From UMGS1532 sp045594795 (GTDB lineage Bacteria; Bacillota; Clostridia; Oscillospirales; Acutalibacteraceae), in NCBI GenBank assembly GCA_045594795.1, contig JAZNZF010000004.1, positions 1-14,715 of the forward strand: DNA of 14,715 nt, in the 5' to 3' direction. Shown in pieces: positions 1 to 5,242 of the stretch. Both the position numbers and the translations under genes were made by a program. The notes below the pieces were generated by a model. The model was not told where the DNA came from. It searched no databases and saw nothing but the letters and a program-made list of their open reading frames with translations. Position 1 is the first letter of the stretch. Each line of letters opens with the position of its first letter.

Positions 1-58
1 CTTTTACTGTAAATATAGTTTTACCATAATTATTTTCAATTTTAATTTTTGTTGCCAT
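1..58 (-). CDS. Partial gene, N-terminal 19 codons of an unknown protein
   Basis: The first 19 codons of a leftward gene run off the left edge. They read MATKIKIENNYGKTIFTVK, a polar, lysine- and isoleucine-rich beginning without a signal peptide. The ATG at 58 is preceded on the minus strand by AAGAAAGGAAC, a good ribosome site with about 9 bases of spacing, which supports both start and strand. A leader of several hundred bases with a boxA-like element lies upstream. I do not recognise the family from so few residues. The leader type is seen ahead of long operons, so the gene may be the first of a mobile-element operon; that is inference. Confidence 0.6.
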   Translation of the reverse strand, partial: MATKIKIENNYGKTIFTVK

Positions 59-59
59 T

Positions 60-419
60 AAATATTAGTTCCTTTCTTGTAAAGTATTAGAAAATACATA
101 ATGATATATTCCCTCTACACCTGAGCAACCTTTTTAACTTACCTATCCCGGAATCTCACCGCGATGTCGCCACGCTCATATCATCGCATAGTCATATCTA
201 ATCTCATAAGAGGATTCAATTTTCAAAGAACATAAATAATTAAAAAATCAAACTAAAAAAAACTACAATCATATATAACCATCACTCCCAAAAATAAATT
301 AATTCATAAAACTCACCTCTAAAAATAAACATTTCTCTATAATTATCTTTATCGTTTTTTCAAAATATTTACTAAACTCCTTATTAAATAAAAATATTTA
401 ATTTTTATCTATTGTTTTC
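60..419 (-). promoter_or_regulatory. Long AT-rich leader with boxA-like site and foldable GC-rich block
   Basis: This stretch holds no convincing gene. Read on the minus strand, 233 down to 212 is TGTTCTTTGAAAATTGAAT, which closely resembles the boxA antitermination sequence of Firmicutes rRNA leaders (TGCTCTTTGAAAACT type). Directly after it comes a GC-richer block (about 219-148) in an otherwise very AT-rich region. It can fold: GCGATG at 161-166 pairs with CATCGC at 182-187, enclosed by GAATC(TC) at 150-156 pairing with GA(G)GATTC around 210-217. Several ribosome-site-like sequences precede ATG codons that stop within a few residues, so they look like leader debris. A plausible minus-strand promoter (TTGAAA, 16 bp, TATAGA) lies near 340-365. 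The function as an antitermination leader is inferred. Confidence 0.4.
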
Positions 420-472
420 AATAGTATATTTAGGAAAACGTTTCAGGTTTTATCGCGGTTTTAAGAAAAATT

Positions 473-575
473 TATATTTGCAAGTGTTTTGTTTAAAAGA
501 GCATTAAAACGCTCAATAAATTCAAAAACCTAAGATTTGTACAATGTTTTGTATATAAGAGCAAAAAATAAACCA
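473..575. repeat. Pair of imperfect direct repeats, 60-bp period
   Basis: About 30 bases around 485-503 and again around 545-563 match with few mismatches at an offset of exactly 60 bp. The shared core is TGTTTTGT followed by TWTAAGAGCA-like sequence, preceded by ATTTG in both copies. The repeats lie just upstream of the SUFU-family gene. They could be regulator sites or a small local duplication. I see no coding potential across them. Confidence 0.4.
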
Positions 576-600
576 TCAATCAAACAGACTGATGGTTTAA
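567..600 (-). terminator. Hairpin terminator facing left
   Basis: AAACCATCA at 570-578 and TGATGGTTT at 590-598 form a perfect 9-bp stem with an 11-base loop. On the minus strand the stem is followed by ATTTTTTGC, a usable U tail; on the plus strand it is followed by AAAGAATGG, which is not. It therefore faces left. No leftward gene ends here now, and it sits directly in front of the rightward SUFU-family gene. Confidence 0.5.
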
Positions 601-621
601 AGAATGGAGAAGTATTTAATT

Positions 622-1212
622 ATGATAGAATTACCTACTATGTATACACCTGAACAACTAATGGAAATTGAAAATTACATAGCAACTAATTTCGGCAGCA
701 ATGCAACTGATTATGTAGCGCACGAGATTGAAAGCAAATACGTTCATACGGATATTTTAATAATTGATAATCCCAAAGATTTAAAAGTTATAACCAGTAT
801 AGGTATGGGGGCTAGGCGAATGGATGCACCTAACGATAGTTTTCAAAATATTGAGATTATGGGATTTGCTTCTAAAAAACTCAAACTTAAAAGCAAAGAT
901 GAATTACTTTTAGCAAATGAGATAATAAGATTAACTAAACTTCCATTCAGTAATAATACTTGGTTTGGACCAGGGCATACTGTAAATGCAAGTAGGAAGT
1001 TTCAGGAAGTTTTTGGATATGATTACTTTTTACTTGCCTATAGTGGTTTTTCTGTTGAGATATCAGATATAGGAAATATAAATTTTTTAACATTAATACC
1101 GCTATATGAAAACGAAAGAAATTTCATTGTTGAAAACGGTGATACTGAATATTTAGAAAAACTCGTTGATGAATACGGAGCAAATATGTTTATACTGAAT
1201 GAACCGCGCTAG
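622..1212 (+). CDS. SUFU (suppressor of fused) domain protein, candidate immunity protein
   Basis: A 196-residue soluble protein without signal peptide or membrane segment. It looks like a bacterial SUFU-domain protein: an early VITSIGMGARRM strand-turn, a central NNTWFGPGHTVN segment, and the family-typical tail with LIPLYENERNFI followed by a short helix. SUFU-family proteins are known as immunity proteins in bacterial polymorphic toxin loci, so protection against a toxin is the likely role; no toxin gene is visible beside it. I chose the ATG at 622 over the one at 604 because GGAGAAG (606-612) lies 9 bases upstream of 622, whereas 604 has no ribosome site. It is convergent with the zinc-binding gene to its right and shares a two-way terminator with it. 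Confidence 0.75.
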   Translation: MIELPTMYTPEQLMEIENYIATNFGSNATDYVAHEIESKYVHTDILIIDNPKDLKVITSIGMGARRMDAPNDSFQNIEIMGFASKKLKLKSKDELLLANEIIRLTKLPFSNNTWFGPGHTVNASRKFQEVFGYDYFLLAYSGFSVEISDIGNINFLTLIPLYENERNFIVENGDTEYLEKLVDEYGANMFILNEPR

Positions 1213-1262
1213 TATAATTTAAAAACAAATTTTCGTAAAATATGGGCTTAGATATAAATTTA

Positions 1263-1303
1263 AAGCCACCTCCAAATATTATTTGTGAGGTGGCTTCGTT
1301 TAT
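1263..1303. terminator. Bidirectional terminator between convergent genes
   Basis: AAGCCACCTC (1263-1272) and GAGGTGGCTT (1287-1296) form a perfect 10-bp stem with a 14-base loop. It is followed by CGTTTATTT on the plus strand and by TAAATTTATA on the minus strand. It serves the SUFU-family gene and the leftward zinc-binding gene. Confidence 0.75.
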
Positions 1304-1597
1304 TTAACCACAAGTTTTAGCTTGGTTTGCAGAAACTAAAGTAATTCCGCCTTTGAGTGAAAACTCACGATTGTTTTTATTGCACGATTCGCACATAGCT
1401 GCAATTCGCTCGCCAGATACATCAGAATTATAAATGTGGGCGCCTAGAGTAGCTCTATTAAAACATCCTTCTACTGAACAGTATGTAGGCCATTCTTTAC
1501 TACTGGTATTAATCCAGTGTTGTTTCCAACTGCCGCAAGCACACGAGCGGTCGCTTGTTCCAACTTTATTTTTCCAACCTTTGCAGGGTAAACTCAT
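1304..1597 (-). CDS. Small zinc-binding HNH-like protein
   Basis: A 97-residue protein rich in paired cysteines. Residues 40-72 carry CSVEGC, then GAHI, then MCESCN, the layout of a compact treble-clef/HNH-type zinc site: C40 and C45, H54 within GAH, C69 and C72 followed by N. Further cysteines at 5, 19 and 21 (CACGSW) could bind a second zinc. Similar small proteins with a GAHVYN-type motif and a VSANKAKTC-like tail occur in bacteria, but I know of no assigned function. Whether it cuts nucleic acid is uncertain because the classical catalytic HH pair is not clear. The ATG at 1597 is preferred: TTGGAG lies 9 bases upstream, while the two earlier candidate starts overlap that site. It is the last gene of a leftward group of tiny genes. 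Confidence 0.65.
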   Translation of the reverse strand: MSLPCKGWKNKVGTSDRSCACGSWKQHWINTSSKEWPTYCSVEGCFNRATLGAHIYNSDVSGERIAAMCESCNKNNREFSLKGGITLVSANQAKTCG

Positions 1598-1643
1598 TTG
1601 GTTCATCTCCAATCTTAATTTTAATATACTTATAAAATTTTTT

Positions 1644-1683
1644 AGGATGTTGCTAAAAAACTAAGTTTCAATAGCAACATCCT
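1644..1683. terminator. Strong hairpin between two small genes, possible attenuator
   Basis: AGGATGTTGCTA (1644-1655) and TAGCAACATCCT (1672-1683) form a perfect 12-bp stem with a 16-base loop. It lies between the zinc ribbon gene and the HNH-like gene, both leftward. On the minus strand the stem is followed by AAAAAATTTT rather than a clean U run. It may act as a weak terminator, an attenuator or an mRNA-stabilising hairpin. Confidence 0.5.
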
Positions 1684-1688
1684 TATTG

Positions 1689-1826
1689 TTAGCCTTTGTT
1701 ATATGTTGTGTTATGACATTTTGGACACGGTGGTAATGTGTCTGTATCGTCATCAAGCACTACATAAGTACCGCAATAAGTACACTTATAAGTGCCCTTG
1801 CCAGGTTTTTCGCCAGTTGTGTACAT
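1689..1826 (-). CDS. Mini zinc ribbon protein, 45 aa
   Basis: A 45-residue leftward gene, too short for most gene callers. It starts MYTTGEKPGKGTYKC and has two cysteine knuckles, CTYC (15-18) and CPKC (34-37), separated by a strand region rich in Val, Leu and Asp. This is a rubredoxin-like zinc ribbon. Small proteins with the same GxKPGxGTYxCxxCG beginning and LPPCPxC middle are widespread in Firmicutes, but no specific role is known to me. The ATG at 1826 is supported by GGGAGG 7 bases upstream. The 39-aa gene lies 41 bases upstream on the same strand, suggesting cotranscription. Zinc binding is inferred from the cysteines. Confidence 0.7.
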   Translation of the reverse strand: MYTTGEKPGKGTYKCTYCGTYVVLDDDTDTLPPCPKCHNTTYNKG

Positions 1827-1867
1827 TCCTATTCCTCCCTTCAAGGTTAAATTGTTCTTCATCTTTT

Positions 1868-1987
1868 TTAGTTAGGGGTAGACCTGCGGTGGCCACCAAC
1901 CTTTGTTCCGTCAGACCTTTTATAAGGCTTTACAGGTACAATCTTCTTTTGTGGCTTACCTCTAACACTGGTTTTAGTTTTAGCCAT
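1868..1987 (-). CDS. Small basic peptide with PYKRSDGTKVxGHRRSTPN tail
   Basis: A 39-residue, strongly basic protein (MAKTKTSVRGK..., C-terminus GGHRRSTPN). The second half follows a short motif, roughly PY-x-R-S-DGT-x-V-x-GH-x-R-S-x-P-N, that I recognise as recurring in small bacterial and phage-type proteins and at the ends of larger ones; I know no proven function for it. The ATG at 1987 is preceded on the minus strand by AGGAAAGGA, with about 9 bases of spacing. It is the first gene of the leftward group with the zinc ribbon and the HNH-like protein. No clear consensus promoter is visible; TTGAAC and TAGCAT with a 16-bp gap around 2072-2099 is a weak candidate. Confidence 0.6.
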   Translation of the reverse strand: MAKTKTSVRGKPQKKIVPVKPYKRSDGTKVGGHRRSTPN

Positions 1988-2034
1988 ATCCAAAAATTTC
2001 CTTTCCTGACGGCGCACAATTAACCTTGAAGTCG

Positions 2035-2063
2035 TTGACAAATAAGATTTTTTGTGTTAACAT
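2035..2063 (+). promoter_or_regulatory. Promoter for a candidate small RNA
   Basis: TTGACA (2035-2040), a 17-bp spacer and TAACAT (2058-2063) face right. The -35 is a perfect consensus. The -10 is part of an inverted repeat, TAACATACT (2058-2066) with AGTATGTTA (2079-2087), so it could also be an operator. The next rightward start codon with a ribosome site is far away, beyond a terminator at 2118-2152. Confidence 0.5.
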
Positions 2064-2069
2064 ACTTAA

Positions 2070-2152
2070 TGCTAGTGGAGTATGTTACGGGTTCAACCGT
2101 CATTATTCCCTATATAAAGAGGATGACTTTAAGGGAGTCGCCCTCTTTTTTT
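2070..2152 (+). ncRNA. Candidate small RNA of about 80 nt
   Basis: The span runs from the predicted start of the 2035-2063 promoter to a U-tailed hairpin. Inside are a short hairpin ACGG/CCGT with loop GTTCAA (2087-2100) and the terminator stem. The transcript would lie between the divergent 39-aa gene and the 3' end of the leftward ATPase gene, antisense only to the last bases of the latter. I do not recognise an RNA family. The alternative reading is that the hairpin is only the ATPase terminator and the promoter match is chance. Confidence 0.35.
2118..2152. terminator. Hairpin terminator, strong rightward, weaker leftward
   Basis: AGAGG (2118-2122) pairs with CCTCT (2142-2146), and the inner GACT pairs with AGTC, closing a short loop. 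On the plus strand T2146-T2152 and further TATATTTT follow. On the minus strand the tail TTTATAT is weaker. It ends the ATPase transcript leftward and any small RNA rightward. The T run overlaps the ATPase stop codon. Confidence 0.65.
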
Positions 2153-3419
2153 ATATTTTAGGTATTTCTCCGAACGCACCATTAAGGTATTTTCTTGCTA
2201 TATCATCACTTGTTCTAGTGCCCGGAAATGTAGATAAACGTTTAATAGAACTTTCACCATATTTGTTTTTATGTAGGAACCAAACCTGGTCTCGTCTTAT
2301 GTTTTCTTTCAACAACAATGTATCATGGCTACTACAAATTAATTGAGCATTAAACGGGTTAGTTTCAGAAGAATTAAATAATGCAACTAAAACTTTGGTA
2401 AGATTAGGGTGAAGACCGTTTTCAATTTCATCAACTAATATAGTTCCACCATTCTTTAATACATCGAAAATCGCAGGAAGAATACCAAATAGCTTAATTG
2501 TGCCATTAGACTCAAATTGTAAAAACGGCAATGTAACTTCCCCGGTTACCGTAGTTCCGCTGTATATATTATGTACTGATTCTATATCAACCTTGAAATT
2601 TTTAATAACAAATTCTCTGCTCTCAAAATCATTGCTAAGTTGAATTTTATTATTAACTTCTTCCTTTTCAAGAGAAATATTTAATCGTTTAATAGTCTCA
2701 TCTGCTAGTTGAATGAATTTAATATAGAGTTCAAGGTCGTCATCTTCTATATCTTCGGTAAATCCCTGAACACTATTTAAGGAAGCCATATTTATAACAG
2801 TAATACTGTCAATTTCTTGATAAAGTCTTACCGCTAAATCATTGTTTAAAAACATTGCCATCGAAAGACATAATACGTCTTCTTTTACAGTTGATTTAAA
2901 GTTTTCAAAAGATTTTAAATCACTTTTTACGATAATATCTTCAAATTTTTCAGAAGTGCGTTCAAGTAATAATTCTTTGCGTTTATTCTTTCTATACAAA
3001 TATTCTTTAATAACTTTTTTGTTAAGAATTTCGAATCCGTATAGGTATTGTATGTTATCAATCCTAACCTCTATAGTATAACAAGTGGGTTTATCCTTGC
3101 AATCATCCTTAAATTTAAAAAAGTTGCGTTGACCTGTAACTTCATAGTTGATTTGAGAACTATCAAGTATTTGTTGGTTGTTAGTTGCAATAATAGGTGA
3201 TAAAGTTAAAATTTGCTTCATGCTTAAGAGTGCCTTAAAGATATTACTTTTACCAGAGCCATTAAAACCATAAATATAACTAACGTAGTTATATCTTTTA
3301 TCTCCATCTACAAATGTGTTATCTTCTAAAAATTCCTTTTTAGTTAAGTCAGCTTGTGTAGAGATGCCAACAGTGCCAGAAAAAGGTCCATAATTGGTCA
3401 CTTCAAACGAAACCAACAT
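2151..3419 (-). CDS. AAA15/RloA-like ATPase, ABC/SMC-type head (AAA_21), probable defence protein
   Basis: A 422-residue soluble ATPase. The N-terminus (MLVSFEVTNYGPFSG) is the usual first strand of this class. Walker A is GFNGSGKSN (51-59), and a helical insertion of about 200 residues follows. Walker B with catalytic glutamate is TILVDEIENGLHP (about 326-338), and the switch histidine is in SSHD (364-366). The tail ARKYLNGAFGEIPKI is typical of COG1106/AAA15 proteins. These occur in abortive-infection and RloA/RloB-type loci and hydrolyse ATP as dimers; a defence role here is inferred. No RloB-like partner follows it. The ATG at 3419 is chosen because GGGAGTGG lies just upstream and because a consensus promoter occupies 3445-3473, which rules out the longer reading frame. 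Confidence 0.85.
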   Translation of the reverse strand: MLVSFEVTNYGPFSGTVGISTQADLTKKEFLEDNTFVDGDKRYNYVSYIYGFNGSGKSNIFKALLSMKQILTLSPIIATNNQQILDSSQINYEVTGQRNFFKFKDDCKDKPTCYTIEVRIDNIQYLYGFEILNKKVIKEYLYRKNKRKELLLERTSEKFEDIIVKSDLKSFENFKSTVKEDVLCLSMAMFLNNDLAVRLYQEIDSITVINMASLNSVQGFTEDIEDDDLELYIKFIQLADETIKRLNISLEKEEVNNKIQLSNDFESREFVIKNFKVDIESVHNIYSGTTVTGEVTLPFLQFESNGTIKLFGILPAIFDVLKNGGTILVDEIENGLHPNLTKVLVALFNSSETNPFNAQLICSSHDTLLLKENIRRDQVWFLHKNKYGESSIKRLSTFPGTRTSDDIARKYLNGAFGEIPKI

Positions 3420-3444
3420 TTTCACCACTCCCTTACTGAAAGAC

Positions 3445-3473
3445 ATTTTAACACAAGCATTTCGTTTTGTCAA
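3445..3473 (-). promoter_or_regulatory. Consensus promoter of the AAA15 ATPase gene
   Basis: On the minus strand TTGACA (3473-3468), a 17-bp spacer and TAAAAT (3450-3445) form a near-perfect sigma-A promoter. Transcription would begin near 3438, giving a leader of about 19 bases that still contains the ribosome site. Confidence 0.85.
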
Positions 3474-3611
3474 GAGTAAAATGGAAAATTTGTTAGAAAT
3501 TTACAAAACTGACCGTTAAGACAGGACTTTTCAAGGCATAAAAGCCATTATTTTGGCAATTTTGTGAGTTTTTTGCTGATATACTGTGTTTTCATTTAAG
3601 TCACGGTTTAA

Positions 3612-3673
3612 TTGTATAACAAAAAACGCCCACCTCAAATGTTATACTGTTTGTACAACAAATAAAGGTGGGC
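3612..3673 (+). promoter_or_regulatory. Repeat-dense promoter/operator and ribosome-site-masking repeat
   Basis: Three copies of TGTTRTAC-like half-sites occur in 50 bp: TTGTATAACA (3612-3621, inverted), TGTTATAC (3640-3647) and TTGTACAACA (3651-3660, inverted). The middle copy contains an extended -10, TGTTATACT. Interleaved with these, GCCCACCT (3628-3635) is the exact complement of AGGTGGGC (3666-3673), which includes the ribosome site of the 111-aa gene. If transcription starts upstream of 3628 (a weaker -10, TATAAC, lies at 3615-3620), the ribosome site would be paired. If it starts near 3655, the repeats are more likely protein-binding sites. Confidence 0.5.
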
Positions 3674-3678
3674 ATGAA

Positions 3679-4014
3679 ATGAAAAAACAATACAAATGTT
3701 TACAAGGAACTATCAAGCTTTGGTGTTTTACAAAATGGGGAAGTTGCGATGTAATATGTGCAACCGAACCTTCTATTGATTCTGCAGATGTGGTTGCATT
3801 TTTTGAAGATAAACGATTTGGTTTTATATTTACTGATAATAAAACAACTATTTTTTTAAAGCAACAGATTATTAACTGTCGAAAGACCTGCAATAAAGTT
3901 TATTTAATAACCAATGAAATTAATATAGAGGATTTACCAAAGGCGGATAATAATATTAGATTATTAAATATCACTAACAAGTATGGTTTTGGTAATATAA
4001 TCGAAGAACTTTAA
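3679..4014 (+). CDS. Unknown 111-aa protein
   Basis: A 111-residue protein that I do not recognise. It starts MKKQYKCLQGTIKLWCF and has five cysteines (positions 7, 16, 23, 27 and near 78-81 in NCRKTC), a mixed strand-rich composition, no signal peptide and no membrane segment. The start at 3679 has GGTGGG (3667-3672) 6 bases upstream, inside an inverted repeat. The gene is convergent with the HNH-fold gene, the two stop codons being only 8 bases apart without a terminator between them, so the mRNAs probably overlap at their ends. A decayed copy of the C-terminus (KYGFGNIIEEL) is present at 5139-5171, so the gene belongs to a family with at least two members at this locus. Confidence 0.65.
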   Translation: MKKQYKCLQGTIKLWCFTKWGSCDVICATEPSIDSADVVAFFEDKRFGFIFTDNKTTIFLKQQIINCRKTCNKVYLITNEINIEDLPKADNNIRLLNITNKYGFGNIIEEL

Positions 4015-4022
4015 AATAAAAA

Positions 4023-5093
4023 TTAGTTGCTTTCCTCTAATTTCTTATGGTTCTCTATAGTTAACATTTCAATATATTCAGAAAGTGTATATTCCTTTTT
4101 GTTTAGATAGTCGCAAATATACCCAACAAACGATAAACTCTCTTTTTCTGGTAGCTTTCCAAGTACATATTTTCTTGTCCAACGGCCGTATAAACAGATT
4201 ATTGCACAAACTTTTTTATCAACTATTGTAAATAAACACCAATGAGAATTCGTTGGAAAAATAGCGGCCATTTTAGGTGTTTGTATAATATCTTCGTTTA
4301 TCCACTTATCAGAACGTCCCTCACCTGTAATAATCCATTGCCGAAATTTGTCAAAGGCTTTATTGTTAACAAAACTAGCTCCTTTTAGGAAACATAAACA
4401 GTTAAATGCTATTTTTGCAAAAACTCGATTTATATCATTCGTTACTTCGACAGAAATTGATATTTTGGGATTCTCTATAATTTTCATCGATACGTTAGAG
4501 TATGTAACGTTTGCAAAAGATTTTAGTATTTTATCAATTTTAGACAAATCCAACTTTTCTCGTGAACAATGTGAGGCAATGAAAATCTTTTTATTGCTAG
4601 TTCCCAGAATTAAATCAGGTTTAGAATTTTCTGTTTTTATTTTCAAATGAACGAACTTTTTATTAAAAACATCGAAACTAGATAGTTCTTCAAATAGGTT
4701 ATCGGCTGCAATCTTAGCATTTTGTTCTGTTTCTTCTGGCGAAGTAAAAGATATACTTCCGTTTTTTTCGTCAATCAGAACCTGAGGTATAGAATACATT
4801 TCACCTAAGAACATGTAGCCCAATTCGTTACAATTGCGAATCTTATCATACACTATAACAATTCGGGTTTCGTTCTTATCGCCTTTTCCTCTTTTTCCGG
4901 GTCCATGAAAACTTCTAGTTAACACAATTTCAGATTGGTGAGCAAATTTATCTTCCAATGGCTTAAAAATTCCATTCGCTTCAGCTGAAACTTCCGCGTT
5001 GCTAAGTTTTTCGATACCGCCTATACAGGCAGGGAAGATGTGTTCTTCACTCTTTCTATCATCTTCATAGTTGGCTCCTAAATATATACACAT
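4023..5093 (-). CDS. HNH-fold protein with degenerate zinc site
   Basis: A 356-residue soluble protein. The N-terminus MCIYLGANYEDDRKSEEHIFP follows the pattern of HNH_5-type endonucleases (CIYCG...EEHIFPxxLGG...VCxxCN). The EEHIFP segment with H18 is present. The zinc cysteines are largely missing: C2 is kept, L5 replaces the second Cys, and S36 and A39 replace the CxxC before N40. A GPGKRGKG basic loop follows at 64-71. The remaining 270 residues match nothing I can name. A metal-dependent nuclease is the family expectation, and this copy may be an inactive or metal-site-altered variant. The ATG at 5093 is preferred: AAGGAG lies 10 bases upstream and only 1 base from the ATG at 5102. It lies in the accessory region beside the tRNA-Leu junction. 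Confidence 0.65.
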   Translation of the reverse strand: MCIYLGANYEDDRKSEEHIFPACIGGIEKLSNAEVSAEANGIFKPLEDKFAHQSEIVLTRSFHGPGKRGKGDKNETRIVIVYDKIRNCNELGYMFLGEMYSIPQVLIDEKNGSISFTSPEETEQNAKIAADNLFEELSSFDVFNKKFVHLKIKTENSKPDLILGTSNKKIFIASHCSREKLDLSKIDKILKSFANVTYSNVSMKIIENPKISISVEVTNDINRVFAKIAFNCLCFLKGASFVNNKAFDKFRQWIITGEGRSDKWINEDIIQTPKMAAIFPTNSHWCLFTIVDKKVCAIICLYGRWTRKYVLGKLPEKESLSFVGYICDYLNKKEYTLSEYIEMLTIENHKKLEESN

Positions 5094-5122
5094 ATTGCTC
5101 ATACTCCTTTATTTCTGTAAAT

Positions 5123-5152
5123 ATTATACCATTATAAATATAAGCTTGGCAA
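5123..5152 (-). promoter_or_regulatory. Promoter of the HNH-fold gene
   Basis: On the minus strand TTGCCA (5152-5147), an 18-bp spacer and a perfect TATAAT (5128-5123) preceded by TG (extended -10). Transcription would begin near 5116. The -35 box lies inside the decayed C-terminus of the 111-aa gene relative. Confidence 0.8.
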
Positions 5153-5171
5153 TATGATTGAAGAATTATAA
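5139..5171 (+). pseudogene. Remnant 3' end of a relative of the 111-aa gene
   Basis: Codons 5139-5171 read YKLGNMIEEL followed by TAA. The C-terminus of the 111-aa protein is KYGFGNIIEEL followed by TAA (3979-4014), and with the preceding codon the remnant reads KYKLGNMIEEL, 8 of 11 identical. Most of the DNA differences are silent or conservative (GGT/GGC, ATC/ATT, ATA/ATG), which is what descent from a once-coding sequence would give. No reading frame continues upstream, because the HNH gene and its promoter start there. Confidence 0.6.
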
Positions 5172-5200
5172 ATTCACGGGCAGGTTACTATGGTGCAACC

Positions 5201-5241
5201 TTGGGGCTTATTTGGGGAAGAAAGTTAACAGTAAGCCCCAA
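5201..5241. repeat. Inverted repeat next to the tRNA-Leu junction
   Basis: TTGGGGCTTA (5201-5210) and TAAGCCCCAA (5232-5241) are exact complements with a 21-base loop. No U run follows on either strand, so it is not an intrinsic terminator. The position, just inside the proposed island end, suggests a protein-binding site, for example for recombination. Confidence 0.5.
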
Positions 5242-5242
5242 A

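Noticed and set aside
240..345. Tiny leftward frames with ribosome-like sites (starts near 291 and 313)
   Set aside because: They stop after two to nine codons and are not convincing as genes; at most they are leader peptides.
2087..2100. Possible tRNA T-arm (GGGTTCAACC)
   Set aside because: The 4-bp stem with a 6-base loop does not fit a 5-bp/7-base T-arm, and no acceptor, D arm or anticodon arm can be found around it.
1703..2346. Rightward frames of 106 codons at 1703-2023 and 2026-2346
   Set aside because: They are antisense to the small leftward genes and to the ATPase gene, have no ribosome sites, and the second runs through a terminator.
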